A stretch of 64,000 bases of DNA from CAJINA01 sp964647585 (GCA_964647585.1 CAZYGG010000011.1:7227-71226), one strand, 5' to 3'. Shown: positions 24,645-35,465, counted from the first letter of the stretch. Numbers and translations are program-made. The notes: generated from the letters alone by a model not told the origin.

Positions 24645-25601
24645 TCAATCCAGGATCTCTTTTAGAACGCCACCTTTCAGTAGACGTTCGATGATCTCTT
24701 TTTGTTTTTCCAGCTGCGCGAGGTCGCGAAATCTTAAAGTAAGTGCGTAGTCCAAGCCTTCAAAACCGCCCGGCGGGACGAGTTTCATATCCCTTCTCAA
24801 GCCCAGCTCACCGGTTCGCCGGGTAAACCTTTCCTCTGCCGAGAATAGCGCCGGGTACCTTCTCTCTTTCAGCAATTTTCTTATCTGGCCGGTTTTATAA
24901 GAACGGTCGCGATCATCGGATGTCCTAACCTGCAGCAGGGCCGCGCTTCTCAATAGATCTTTTATGGAGCGGCCCTCACGCTTGGCAGACTCCTCAACAT
25001 TATCCAATATCTCCCTTTGCACATTCAGGCCAGCGTGAATCTCGCCGAAAAGATCAAAGACTTCACGTCCATCCTCAACAGACAAGCGCTGCAGCCTTTC
25101 CACCATGGGCAGGGAAAGGGTGCCCCCGATTATTCCCTGTTGCCAGGGCATCGGCAGGCGGCACAGGGAGCGTATTTTAGTCAGGATGGGCATCGCCACC
25201 GGCAGCCCCGCTTTTCCGGCCATCGCCACCACGGCGCTATCATCTGCAAGGGCGTCTGAAAGCAGGTTTACAGCCCGGGACGTCTCGATCAGATTCAACT
25301 CTCGCTGGGAGCAGTTATCCGCAATAGCGGCCAGTGCGCATTGTGCGGGGGGGGTGTCGGGCGCCAGGAGCCGGGCATCCATCCGGTCCCACCCCAGACG
25401 GCTGCAGGCGTTGACCCTTCTGAAACCGCTGACAACTGTATAGGTGTTATTATTTGCAGGTAAGAGGACCGGCGGGTTGATAAGGCCGGATATTTCAATG
25501 GATGCCACCAGGGATTTCACATCCTCCCTGGTGGTAATCCTGTATTTATGATTTTCCGTCTCTATCCGGGAAAGCCGGACCGAGCCGGCCTTATAGCGCA
25601 T
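24645..25601 (-). CDS. ParB N-terminal-domain protein (solitary)
   Basis: 318 residues from ATG 25601, which overlaps the 3' end of purC by 11 bases, so the two are translationally linked. The ParB/Spo0J N-terminal domain covers about 10-105 with SIEISGLINPPVLLPANNNTYTVVSGFRRVNACSRLG; the GFRR motif corresponds to the CTP-binding GxRR box of ParB. A helix-turn-helix-like middle (about 105-200, NLIETSRAVNLLSDAL, GTLSLPMVERLQRL) follows. There is no parA beside it and no parS-like array visible, and it lacks the typical ParB C-terminal dimerisation helix, so chromosome partitioning is not implied. Confidence 0.7.
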   Translation of the reverse strand: MRYKAGSVRLSRIETENHKYRITTREDVKSLVASIEISGLINPPVLLPANNNTYTVVSGFRRVNACSRLGWDRMDARLLAPDTPPAQCALAAIADNCSQRELNLIETSRAVNLLSDALADDSAVVAMAGKAGLPVAMPILTKIRSLCRLPMPWQQGIIGGTLSLPMVERLQRLSVEDGREVFDLFGEIHAGLNVQREILDNVEESAKREGRSIKDLLRSAALLQVRTSDDRDRSYKTGQIRKLLKERRYPALFSAEERFTRRTGELGLRRDMKLVPPGGFEGLDYALTLRFRDLAQLEKQKEIIERLLKGGVLKEILD

Positions 25602-26487
25602 AATCTCTGCCGGTGAGCTGGGTAAGCGCTTCCCTGTATTTTTCCATTGTTTTGGCAATCACATCCTCGGGCAGGTTCGGTCCCGGCGCGGTTTTGTCCC
25701 AGTCGAGGGTCAGCAGGTAATCCCGGAGGAACTGCTTGTCATAGCTCTTTTGAGCACCGCCGGGCCGGTAGTCTTCCCGGGGCCAGAACCGGGATGAATC
25801 CGGAGTCAGGACTTCATCGATCAAGATCAGTTCGTCGTCCACCAGCCCGAACTCGAACTTTGTATCGGCAATGATAATTCCTTTCTCCAAAGCTAAAGCG
25901 GCGCCTTTCGCATAGATCGCCAGACTGAGGTCCCGCACTTTTTCGGCCAGGGGCCGCCCCAGTTTTGCAACCGCTCCCTCAAAATCGATATTCTCATCGT
26001 GTTCGCCGAGGTCCGCCTTGGTCGAGGGGGTAAACAGGGTTTCCGGCAGCCGATCCGATTCCTGCAATCCGGCCGGGAGTTCAATTCCGCAAACTTTACC
26101 TGAATTCTGGTAGTCTTTCCAGCCGGAGCCGGAAATGTATCCCCTTACAACGCATTCAATGGGCAGCGGCTGAGCCTTTTTTACCAGCATGCTTCTATCC
26201 CGCAGCTGCTCGGTATAGGGGCGGCACACCTCGGGATACTCATCGACATTGCTGGAGATGATGTGGTTGGCAGTCAGTGACTCCATGATTTCAAACCAGA
26301 ACAGGGAAATCTGGGTCAGCACCTTCCCTTTGCCCGGCATCGGGTTCGGCATGATGACATCAAAGGCCGACACCCTGTCCGAGGCGATCATTAAAAGCGC
26401 ATCGTCAAGATCATAGATGTCCCGCACTTTGCCCCGCTGTATCAACGTCAGATTTTCAAAATTGGTCTCTTTTATTGCGTTTTGCAT
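25591..26487 (-). CDS. purC: Phosphoribosylaminoimidazole-succinocarboxamide synthase
   Basis: 298 residues from ATG 26487 with AAGGAAAAGGG upstream; a 33-residue in-frame extension has no binding site. It joins aspartate to CAIR with ATP, step 8 of de novo purine synthesis, in the cytoplasm. Motifs: IQRGKVRDIYDL (ATP-site loop) near residue 13, SDRVSAFDVIMPNPMPGKG near 32, VECVVRGYISGSGWKDY near 100, and LIDEVLTPDSSRFW near 213. The long form with a C-terminal extension (RDYLLTLDWDKTAPGPNLP) is typical. It lies upstream of and overlaps the ParB-like gene. Confidence 0.95.
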   Translation of the reverse strand: MQNAIKETNFENLTLIQRGKVRDIYDLDDALLMIASDRVSAFDVIMPNPMPGKGKVLTQISLFWFEIMESLTANHIISSNVDEYPEVCRPYTEQLRDRSMLVKKAQPLPIECVVRGYISGSGWKDYQNSGKVCGIELPAGLQESDRLPETLFTPSTKADLGEHDENIDFEGAVAKLGRPLAEKVRDLSLAIYAKGAALALEKGIIIADTKFEFGLVDDELILIDEVLTPDSSRFWPREDYRPGGAQKSYDKQFLRDYLLTLDWDKTAPGPNLPEDVIAKTMEKYREALTQLTGRDYAL

Positions 26488-26515
26488 GCCCTTTTCCTTT
26501 TGCTTGCATCTATTG

Positions 26516-26854
26516 TCAGGCTTGAAAAGTCTTGATAAAGGACCGCAGTTTGGGCAGGATGGCACTGTCAATATCGACAAATTCAATCCCGGTTTCCTGC
26601 ATCCCCGGTTCGGTTTCCTTTGAGAAAACAGCGCGCCCTTTCAAATCTATCAGATCATCTTCAAACCCGATGCTGACAATCAGTTCATCGCCGTTAGGAA
26701 TTTGAAACTTGGTTTCGAGTAGAATGCCCGATTCAGACACGTTGAGGGTCCTGCCCATCCCCTGATAAACGACCACGCCTTCGTCAGTAACGGTTATGTG
26801 AGAAAGATTGAGCGAATCAATCCTGATGTGCCTTCTATTTTCGACGGAAGTCAT
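26516..26854 (-). CDS. PilZ-domain protein
   Basis: 112 residues, a single PilZ domain. The RxxxR motif (RRHIRI, residues about 7-12) and the D/NxSxxG motif (NVSESGILLE, about 38-47) are both present, so cyclic-di-GMP binding is plausible. There is no other domain or membrane segment. It lies between purC and the DUF4388-cNMP gene on the minus strand and belongs to the run 26.5-29.7 kb that includes an MglA-like GTPase and a second PilZ-like protein. That neighbourhood suggests a role in motility, pili or cell polarity. Confidence 0.8.
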   Translation of the reverse strand: MTSVENRRHIRIDSLNLSHITVTDEGVVVYQGMGRTLNVSESGILLETKFQIPNGDELIVSIGFEDDLIDLKGRAVFSKETEPGMQETGIEFVDIDSAILPKLRSFIKTFQA

Positions 26855-26896
26855 CTCTCCTCTCCATCCTATGTAAACGGTCGGGGTTAAATATTT

Positions 26897-28051
26897 TTAC
26901 TTCTTTTTCAGGTTGCAGGCCGCCTGCGTAGAGGCAGCCACGCATATAGCGGTGCTCTCCATAATATTTTTAAGTGTCATAGGCAGCTTGTCGAATTCTG
27001 CCTGCATAAAAGCCAGATCCACCGGGTCGGTCTGCAAATCAGACGACCCGTAAATCGCAGCCGAATAGGGCTCATTGCCAAAATCTAAAAAGGGTATCTT
27101 GCCAAAAAAATCATCTTTTCGCAGCTTGGCCAGCAGTACTTTTCCTTGCTTTGTTTCCTTGACGATACAGGCCTCTCCCTGGGATATCTTGAACAGACGA
27201 TCTTCCTCATCGCCCTGCTTGATCACCGGCTTTTTGTCCTGAATGGCTTCCTGAAGCTTGTCCTTGCCCTGCTTGATATCAACCACAGAGTCCGTGATTC
27301 GCTTGATGCGGTTGTCCATGCTGAAAATGAAGGCTTTAAATTCACGGGAGATCCGGCCACAATCCGTGGAGAGTTTCCGGGCATCAAGCACACCCACCTG
27401 GACTTTCCCGTGGGCCTTGATACTGGCGTTGCGCGGGACGGAACTGTTCAGGAAAGACTGGATGCTGCCGAGAAATGTTCCGTCGCCGATGGTAATTATC
27501 GGAACCTGTCCTTTAGGGGTCTCGCGAATAATTTCTACTGCGCCTTCAAGGACTACCCATATCCAGTCACCATGTTTCCCCTGCGTGACCAGTTCGTGCC
27601 CATCCTGGTAGGATTCCTCATCGACCACGTACATGTAGTCCACAAAAGGTCCTTTCAAAATGGTCTGCCCGTCACGGGTGGCCGACGCGGCTGCCTTTTC
27701 CGGTTTTGCGCCAAGCTGTTCGATTTCGCCGTCGTCCAGCTGTCGCAGGCCGTCCAGGATGATCTCCATACGCCCCTGTTTAATCTTTTTATCTTCGGGG
27801 CACTTTTCAGTCCGAAACTCGAAGTGGCCTTCCACCCAGCCGAACAGCGCATAGAGTGCGTCAATACCGGTTGTACTGCCGGCAAAGGCATCGACCGGAT
27901 TGCCGCTGATAAAAAAGACAACACCGGTATCCGCCGTATGGGGACTGTGGATACGAAGAACCCCGCTGTCGCCATTGCCACCGAGGAGCTGCATAATATC
28001 CGCAAGGCCTAAAAACTCCAAGTTGCCCGATAGCTCGGCTATATTCTGCAT
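26897..28051 (-). CDS. DUF4388 protein with cyclic-nucleotide-binding domains
   Basis: 384 residues. Residues 1 to about 105 are a DUF4388 (PATAN-type) domain: LEFLGLADIMQLLGGNGDSGVLRI, GVVFFISGNPVDAFAGSTTGIDALYALFGWVEGHFEF. A cyclic-nucleotide-binding fold follows at about 150-245 (VTQGKHGDWIWVVLEGAVEII, IGDGTFLGSIQSFLNSS), a helical linker, and a second at about 270-350 (RLFKISQGEACIVKETKQGKVLLAKL, DDFFGKIPFLDFG). DUF4388 proteins commonly pair with MglA-like GTPases. The next gene upstream on the strand is the GTPase, only 7 bases away. No DNA-binding region is present, so it is a signalling adaptor rather than a transcription factor. Confidence 0.8.
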   Translation of the reverse strand: MQNIAELSGNLEFLGLADIMQLLGGNGDSGVLRIHSPHTADTGVVFFISGNPVDAFAGSTTGIDALYALFGWVEGHFEFRTEKCPEDKKIKQGRMEIILDGLRQLDDGEIEQLGAKPEKAAASATRDGQTILKGPFVDYMYVVDEESYQDGHELVTQGKHGDWIWVVLEGAVEIIRETPKGQVPIITIGDGTFLGSIQSFLNSSVPRNASIKAHGKVQVGVLDARKLSTDCGRISREFKAFIFSMDNRIKRITDSVVDIKQGKDKLQEAIQDKKPVIKQGDEEDRLFKISQGEACIVKETKQGKVLLAKLRKDDFFGKIPFLDFGNEPYSAAIYGSSDLQTDPVDLAFMQAEFDKLPMTLKNIMESTAICVAASTQAACNLKKK

Positions 28052-28058
28052 GATCTTA

Positions 28059-28673
28059 TTATCCTGCCCAATTCATTTCACGCTGGAGATATTTCAATGT
28101 TTCCTGCAAGGCCGCTTTGAGCGTCGGCCCGACGCCGTCTCCGGCAAGTGCACTGGCCTCGAATGAGGGTACTTTCAGCTGTCGGTTGAGATCGTGCTCC
28201 ATCTGCTCGATGGTCATGATAGGTATGCCTTCTTTTCCAAGATCACGCTTGTTGTACTGCATGATCAGAGGAACTTTGAAGATATTCATTCCGTAATCTT
28301 TAAGGTTCTGCTGAAGATCTTTCAGCGACAACATATTCTTTTCCCGGCGCACCTTCATCGAATCGGCCACAAACACAACGCCATCAACCCCCTTTAACAC
28401 CAGTTTCCGGGTCGATGCGTATTTCACCTGCCCCGGAACAGTATAGAGCTGAACCCTTACTTCGCACCCTTTAATTTTACCCAGCCCCATGGGCAGGAAA
28501 TCAAAAAAGAGGGTCCGGTCCCCTTCGGTATTGATGGAAACCATTTCACTCTCAGCCTGTTTCCGGTAAGACTTGCCGATCGATTCAATGTTGGTCGTTT
28601 TGCCGCATCTGCCCGGGCCGTAATAGACCAACTTGCATTCAATTTCACGTTTGCGCGCATTGAATACTGCCAT
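28059..28673 (-). CDS. MglA-like Ras-family GTPase
   Basis: 204 residues, the usual size for bacterial MglA. Nucleotide-binding motifs: GPGRCGKTTN (P-loop, residues 19-28), TEGDRTLFFDFLP (PM1 to switch region, about 49-61), VPGQVKYASTRKLVL (switch II, with the MglA-type PGQ) and NKRDL (guanine specificity, about 143). It is a cytoplasmic polarity switch; in myxobacteria MglA directs gliding and type IV pili, acting with MglB. No mglB is visible here; the flanking DUF4388 and PilZ genes probably encode its partners. Confidence 0.9.
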   Translation of the reverse strand: MAVFNARKREIECKLVYYGPGRCGKTTNIESIGKSYRKQAESEMVSINTEGDRTLFFDFLPMGLGKIKGCEVRVQLYTVPGQVKYASTRKLVLKGVDGVVFVADSMKVRREKNMLSLKDLQQNLKDYGMNIFKVPLIMQYNKRDLGKEGIPIMTIEQMEHDLNRQLKVPSFEASALAGDGVGPTLKAALQETLKYLQREMNWAG

Positions 28674-28710
28674 ATTTTATACCTACCTTATACTCCTTGA
28701 ATTTTCTAAT

Positions 28711-29676
28711 TTACGAACTGCTTACTTTAATATCAATGCTGTAATCGCCTTTTCGCGGTCCCACTTTGATGGCCGTTTTCGCATTGACAACCCCGGTCCC
28801 CTGAAAAATAGCGATCGGAGAATAAAATTGCATGTCATCCAGCTTGTCTCCCGGGTTCAGGCTTTCAATCAGCTCCTTATCCCGGGCGTTGAGCAGCACG
28901 CTGATGACGTTGCCGGTCTGGAAACTTACATCCAGTTCGATAACTTCGCCCTTCTTCGGGCCGTCGTCGAAAGAGATTCCCACCGAATTGATGTCCAGGA
29001 TTTCCTCTTCCTCCGCAGCCTCCTCCTCAACCGGTTCGACTTCCGCCTCCTCAAGGTCAAGGTCAAGGTCCAGCTCGGGCTCGCTATCCGCTGCGGCCGC
29101 CGTCACATCCGGAACCTTTACATCCAGGCCCTTCTTGTCAATAATGCTCTGGAAAAACAGCCCCAGCTTTTTCAACTGGTCCTGGCTCAGGGTGTCGTCC
29201 CCCATCCATTCTTTAAACTTTTCAATACCACCATCGATATTTTCGCTGGCAATAAAACACCGTAGAATGTTTTTGGCCGCCGCCAGCCGCACGGTCTCCT
29301 TGTCAAGCAGGGCCGTAAAATCTTTAATGGCCCTTTCGTATTGACCGAATTTGGTCAGGGCAATGGCCTCTTCCAGGGCCATCGCGTTCTCATCATCGGT
29401 CTTCGCGTATGAGAACAATTTTTTGATAAGCTCCTGCGACTCTTCACCAATTTCCGGATTGTCCGGCGCGCTCTCGACTCTTTCTATCTCTTCGTTGAGG
29501 CTCTTGATCTTAACGGCAATACCATATAAAAGCTTGTCTTTGTTTTTTAATTTGTCTATGGATTTAATCAGTTTGACCGCATTCTGATAGCAGCTTTTCG
29601 ATTCATTCAGCAGGCCCTGCCCCTTGTACAATTCCGCCTCTTTCAGGAGGGTCTTGATCTTCGTTCCAATGTCCAT
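28711..29676 (-). CDS. TPR-like protein with acidic linker and PilZ-like C-terminal domain
   Basis: 321 residues. The N-terminal two thirds is helical: TPR-like repeats at about 5-40 (LLKEAELYKGQGLLNESKSCYQNAVKLI) and 95-175 (AMALEEAIALTKFGQYERAIKDFTALL). Residues about 190-235 form a very acidic linker (DSEPELDLDLDLEEAEVEPVEE). The C-terminal 90 residues (VIELDVSFQTGNVISVLLNARDKELIESL, GVVNAKTAIKVGPRKGDYSIDIKVS) look like a PilZ or related beta-barrel, without a clear RxxxR. It is the first gene of the minus-strand MglA run, 37 bases ahead of the GTPase. Role unknown; likely a scaffold for the GTPase. Confidence 0.6.
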   Translation of the reverse strand: MDIGTKIKTLLKEAELYKGQGLLNESKSCYQNAVKLIKSIDKLKNKDKLLYGIAVKIKSLNEEIERVESAPDNPEIGEESQELIKKLFSYAKTDDENAMALEEAIALTKFGQYERAIKDFTALLDKETVRLAAAKNILRCFIASENIDGGIEKFKEWMGDDTLSQDQLKKLGLFFQSIIDKKGLDVKVPDVTAAAADSEPELDLDLDLEEAEVEPVEEEAAEEEEILDINSVGISFDDGPKKGEVIELDVSFQTGNVISVLLNARDKELIESLNPGDKLDDMQFYSPIAIFQGTGVVNAKTAIKVGPRKGDYSIDIKVSSS

Positions 29677-29953
29677 CTGCTACTCCCCGTCATCTGGAAA
29701 CCATTACCAAACGATTCTTTAAATGTGCCCCCTGTTCGCAGGCACCAGTTCACCCCTCCAGCAGGGGTTTGCCGGCTTTTCGCTTTTCCGGGCACCGAGA
29801 TTCGCATTAACTTACCCTATTTCCTACCAAAATGTCAATAATAGGACGTCATATAAATATATTGACATTAATCGGCAGTGTGTTATCCAGTTTCCGTACT
29901 GTCACTGGTACTTAGTAATCAACCCGATTCATTTTTTTCTAAGGAGATCTATC

Positions 29954-30883
29954 ATGGATAAAAAAGTAACCGTTGTTGGAGCTGGAAATGTAGGCGCCAC
30001 TGCAGCTCAACGCCTTTGTGAAAAGGAACTTTGCGATGTGGTCCTGATCGATATAGTTGAAGGGGTCCCCCAGGGCAAAGCACTGGACCTGACCGAAGCC
30101 GCACCCATCGAAAAACACGACGCCCATCTTACCGGCGCAAACGGATATGAAGAGTCCGCCAATTCCGACATTGTTATCATCACCGCCGGAATTCCCAGAA
30201 AGCCGGGCATGAGTCGGGATGACCTTATCAGCACCAATGCCGGGATCATGAAAAGCGTTGTTGAGCAGATTGCCAAGCTTTCGCCGGAAGCGGTCCTGAT
30301 TATCGTGAGCAATCCCCTGGATGCCATGTGCCACGTCGCCTACGCGGCCAGTGGTTTTCCCAAAAACAGGGTTATCGGCATGGCCGGTGTTCTGGACTCA
30401 GCCCGTTTCCGCGCCTTCATCGCCATGGAACTGGATGTTTCTGTTGAAAATACACACGCTTTTGTCCTGGGCGGTCACGGCGACACCATGGTTCCGCTGC
30501 CCCGGTATTCAACCGTAGCCGGCATCCCGATTACGGAACTCATACCCGCCGACCGCATTGCGGCCCTGGTGGACCGTACCGCCAACGGCGGTGCCGAAAT
30601 TGTGAGCCTTTTGAAAACCGGCAGCGCCTATTACGCCCCGGCATCGGCGGCTGTTGAAATGGCCGAATCCATTTTAAAAGATAAAAAGAAGGTGCTTCCC
30701 TGTGCCGCCTTATTGGAAGGTGAATACGGCTGCAGCGACCTGTTTATCGGAGTACCGGTTAAACTTGGCGCCGGCGGGGTTGAGCAGGTCATTGAAATCA
30801 GCCTGACAGATGATGAACAGGCCGCTCTCGCGAAATCCGCCGCAGCGGTACAGGAGTTAAAGGATCTGTTGAAAACCTTATAG
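29954..30883 (+). CDS. mdh: Malate dehydrogenase (LDH-like type)
   Basis: 309 residues from ATG 29954 with AAGGAG ten bases upstream; a 77-residue in-frame extension is rejected. It interconverts malate and oxaloacetate with NAD in the cytoplasm. Motifs: the Rossmann GAGNVGATAA (residues 8-17), an NAD-selecting Asp at the end of the second strand (VVLIDIVEG), substrate-specificity IPRKPGMSRDD (about 79-89) whose first Arg marks malate over lactate, and catalytic GGHGDTMVPL (about 174). It ends in a strong terminator shared with uvrC. Confidence 0.95.
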   Translation: MDKKVTVVGAGNVGATAAQRLCEKELCDVVLIDIVEGVPQGKALDLTEAAPIEKHDAHLTGANGYEESANSDIVIITAGIPRKPGMSRDDLISTNAGIMKSVVEQIAKLSPEAVLIIVSNPLDAMCHVAYAASGFPKNRVIGMAGVLDSARFRAFIAMELDVSVENTHAFVLGGHGDTMVPLPRYSTVAGIPITELIPADRIAALVDRTANGGAEIVSLLKTGSAYYAPASAAVEMAESILKDKKKVLPCAALLEGEYGCSDLFIGVPVKLGAGGVEQVIEISLTDDEQAALAKSAAAVQELKDLLKTL

Positions 30884-30916
30884 TAACAATTCGTTATTTA
30901 TTAGAAAACACACTTT

Positions 30917-30955
30917 AAAGCGCTGGAATCGGATCAGGATTCCAGCGCTTTTTTT
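30917..30955. terminator. Bidirectional terminator between convergent mdh and uvrC
   Basis: AAAGCGCTGGAATC (30917-30930) and GATTCCAGCGCTTT (30938-30951) form a perfect 14-bp stem around a 7-base loop, followed by TTTTTTT on the plus strand. The uvrC stop codon TGA (30934-30936) lies in the loop, so the end of uvrC coding sequence is part of the terminator. Confidence 0.92.
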
Positions 30956-32751
30956 ATGGCTTTTGCCAATTGCAGATGCATGTTGTCCAGTCCCCCTATT
31001 TCGGCCACGGACGCCTTTTTAATCTCTTCGATACTACCGAAATGGTTGAGCAGGGTTCGCTTTCTTTTATCCCCGATACCCTTGATATCGTCGAGAACTG
31101 AAAGAACGGCCGTTTTCCGGCGTCGATGGCGATGAAATCCGATGGCGAACCGGTGCGCTTCGTCCCGCACCTGTTGTAAAAACAGCAGCAAATCCTCTTG
31201 GGAGCCGAAATTCACCGCGTTCATCTGGCCGGGCTTATAAATCTTGTCCCTGGTTTCCCCCCGGGTCTCATCCATTTTAGCGATTGAAATCAATTCAATG
31301 CAGCTTTCAAGCCCCATTTCTCGTAAAATGGCCCGACCGATATTCAATTGCCCCTTGCCGCCATCGAGCATGAGCAGATCGGGCAGCGGACTGTCTTTTT
31401 TATCCGGCCTGTAACGACGGCGCAGCACTTCAGCCATCGTTTCGTAATCATCCGGTCGGGTCACCGTTTTAATCTTGTATTTCCGATAGGCCGATTTATC
31501 CGCCCGGCCGTCGGTAAATACAACCATGGCCGCCACCGGCGATTGACCGAGCAGATTGGAATTGTCGAAACACTCAATCCTCGCCGGCGCCTTTACCAGG
31601 CGCAGACGCTTTTGCAGGCGCTCCAGCAATTGCCGGCTGCGTTCCCGATCCGTCTCAAGCTCCCGGAGTCTTTCGGCGGCGTTTTCGGCCGCCATTTTTA
31701 CCAGTCGGACTTTCTCGCCCCGCTGAGGTGCGAAGATCCGGATACGGCGCCCCTGCAGTCCGGTCAGTCTATCCTCAAGGAGCTGCTGGTCCTCCGGAAG
31801 CCGGGAGACGAGGATTTCTCCGGGGATATCAGGTATATCGTCGTAGTGCCGACTGATGAAGGCCCCAATGATCTCGCGCTCATCCGCCAGGGTCTTTTCC
31901 GCTTTGAAATGACGGGATCCCAACAGGTAACCGTTGCGCACCGTCAACTGTGTCACTACGGAGAGCGCTTCAGAACCCGCCACGGCCAGTATGTCGCGAT
32001 CCTGGAAATCCCGGGTGACCACTACCTGTTTTTCCACCAGTTTTTCCAGGGCGAACATACGGTCTCTCAGGGCGGCGGCCTTTTCAAAATCCTGGCGCGT
32101 CGCGGCAGCCTGCATCTCCTTTTTTACCTCGGCAATCAACTGCGGTGTCCGCCCCTTGAGCAGCAGGGTCACCTGTTCCACGATCCGGCCGTAAGCGGTT
32201 TTATCCACCTCCCGGCAGCAGGGCGCCAGACAGATGCCCATTTGATAATTCAGGCAGGGCCTTGTCCGGCGGCTGAAGGTACTGTGCTTGCACTTGTGCA
32301 GTTTGAAATTTTTGTTGATGAATTTCAGGGTCTGCTTGACCGCATGGGCGGAACTAAACGGACCGAAGTAACGGGCACCGTCCCGGCCGGGTTTACGAAC
32401 CACGGTCAGATTCGGGTAGGGATGGTTCAGGTCCAGTTTCAGGGAGGGATAGCGTTTGTCGTCCTTGAGAATGACATTGTACCGGGGGCGGTGCTTTTTG
32501 ATCAATGTCGCCTCGAGGATCAGGGCTTCCTGCTCACTGGCCGTGACGATCGTCTCGACAGAATCGATTTTGCCGACCAGCACGCCGGTTTTCATGTCCA
32601 TTTGCCGTCTCGGCTTGAAATAGGACCCCAGGCGTTTTTTCAGGTTTACAGCCTTGCCCACGTAGATAATCCGGCCGTCCTTACCCTTCATCAGGTAGAC
32701 CCCCGGACCGGAGGTGGCTGTTTTCAGTTTTTCTTTTAGTCCTGCTTTCAT
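30934..32751 (-). CDS. uvrC: Excinuclease ABC subunit C
   Basis: 605 residues from ATG 32751; an in-frame extension to 32835 is encoded by an intergenic repeat and is rejected. It makes both incisions in nucleotide excision repair with UvrAB. N-terminal GIY-YIG nuclease: GPGVYLMKGKDGRIIYVGKA (about 13-32). The Cys cluster CKHSTFSRRTRPCLNYQMGICLAPC is near 150-175. UvrB-interacting UVR helix (MQAAATRQDFEKAAALRDRM) near 200. RNase H-like endonuclease: ECFDNSNLLGQSPVAAMVVF near 390 and LLMLDGGKGQLN near 455. C-terminal helix-hairpin-helix (DDIKGIGDKRKRTLLNHFGS) from about 550. It lies downstream of uvrB on the same strand. Confidence 0.95.
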   Translation of the reverse strand: MKAGLKEKLKTATSGPGVYLMKGKDGRIIYVGKAVNLKKRLGSYFKPRRQMDMKTGVLVGKIDSVETIVTASEQEALILEATLIKKHRPRYNVILKDDKRYPSLKLDLNHPYPNLTVVRKPGRDGARYFGPFSSAHAVKQTLKFINKNFKLHKCKHSTFSRRTRPCLNYQMGICLAPCCREVDKTAYGRIVEQVTLLLKGRTPQLIAEVKKEMQAAATRQDFEKAAALRDRMFALEKLVEKQVVVTRDFQDRDILAVAGSEALSVVTQLTVRNGYLLGSRHFKAEKTLADEREIIGAFISRHYDDIPDIPGEILVSRLPEDQQLLEDRLTGLQGRRIRIFAPQRGEKVRLVKMAAENAAERLRELETDRERSRQLLERLQKRLRLVKAPARIECFDNSNLLGQSPVAAMVVFTDGRADKSAYRKYKIKTVTRPDDYETMAEVLRRRYRPDKKDSPLPDLLMLDGGKGQLNIGRAILREMGLESCIELISIAKMDETRGETRDKIYKPGQMNAVNFGSQEDLLLFLQQVRDEAHRFAIGFHRHRRRKTAVLSVLDDIKGIGDKRKRTLLNHFGSIEEIKKASVAEIGGLDNMHLQLAKAIKKALES

Positions 32752-32779
32752 AATGGAAAAGAAAGAAGCCCAAGGTTTG

Positions 32780-32990
32780 AGAGTCCGAGGGATATGGTCT
32801 AAATCCTTGAACACTGAACATCGAACGTTCAACATCGAACCTCGAACTGTGGTCGCCTACGGCGGTCAAGTTATGGTTTTTAAATCAATTGGTGCGTGAG
32901 CACTTTATTCAAAGTTGGATGCTCGATGTTCAATGTTCGAAGTTCAGAGCATTTTCCCTTGACCCCTAGAACCCTCGAATCCTCGGACCC
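32780..32990. repeat. Inverted repeat built from GAACATCGAAC words
   Basis: Left arm 32780-32840 holds GTCCGAGG, then TTGAACACTGAACATCGAAC and TTCAACATCGAAC; right arm 32914-32990 is the imperfect complement (GTTGGATGCTCGATGTTCAA, GTTCGAAGTTCAG, CCTCGGACCC). The arms are about 60-75 bases and are separated by about 73 bases that hold nothing else. It fills the whole uvrB-uvrC gap. Confidence 0.8.
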
Positions 32991-32994
32991 TTGT

Positions 32995-34983
<1,989 letters not shown>

Positions 34984-34985
34984 CG

Positions 34986-35465
34986 TCAAGTCTTCTGTAT
35001 GAGCACGGTACACAGGGCGCCGATGCCCTCTTCCCGGCCGAACAGGCCCAACCCTTCCGTGGTGGTGGCCTTAACGCTGACCTGCTCGCGGTCAATGTTA
35101 AGCGTCTGCGCCAGGGTCGCCTCCATCTGTTTACGGTAGGGTGTTATTTTGGGTGCCTGGGCAATGACCACGGCGTCGAGGTTACCCAGGGTGTACCCTT
35201 TTTGGGCCAGCAGCTTAACGGTTTCAGCCAGCAGGACCAGGCTGTCGATATTCCGGTAGGTCGGATCTGTATCAGGAAAATGCTGTCCGATATCTCCCAG
35301 GGCGGCCGCTCCTAAAAGCGCGTCGCAAATGGCGTGCACCAGAACATCCGCGTCCGAATGCCCTGCGAGTCCCCGGTCGAAAGGAATGACAACCCCCCCC
35401 AGTACCAGCGGTCTGCCTTCCACGAGTTTATGAACATCCAGTCCCTGACCGACTTTAATATTCAT
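34986..35465 (-). CDS. ispF: 2-C-methyl-D-erythritol 2,4-cyclodiphosphate synthase
   Basis: 159 residues, the normal size. It cyclises CDP-methylerythritol phosphate in the MEP isoprenoid pathway, in the cytoplasm. The metal-binding Asp-His pair is in GQGLDVHKL (Asp10, His12), the second metal His in LAGHSDADVLVHAICDALLGAA (about 38-57), and DIGQHFPDTDP (about 62) and ATTTEGLGLFGREEG (about 135-149) are signature motifs. It stands directly upstream of uvrB, two bases apart, so the two are co-translated or at least co-transcribed. Confidence 0.95.
   Translation of the reverse strand: MNIKVGQGLDVHKLVEGRPLVLGGVVIPFDRGLAGHSDADVLVHAICDALLGAAALGDIGQHFPDTDPTYRNIDSLVLLAETVKLLAQKGYTLGNLDAVVIAQAPKITPYRKQMEATLAQTLNIDREQVSVKATTTEGLGLFGREEGIGALCTVLIQKT

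Noticed and set aside
25505..25534. Perfect 9-bp inverted repeat CCACCAGGG/CCCTGGTGG
   Set aside because: Inside the ParB-like coding region, with normal codons; likely chance.
32752..32835. 28-residue N-terminal extension of UvrC
   Set aside because: Encoded by the left arm of an intergenic inverted repeat and absent from UvrC proteins.
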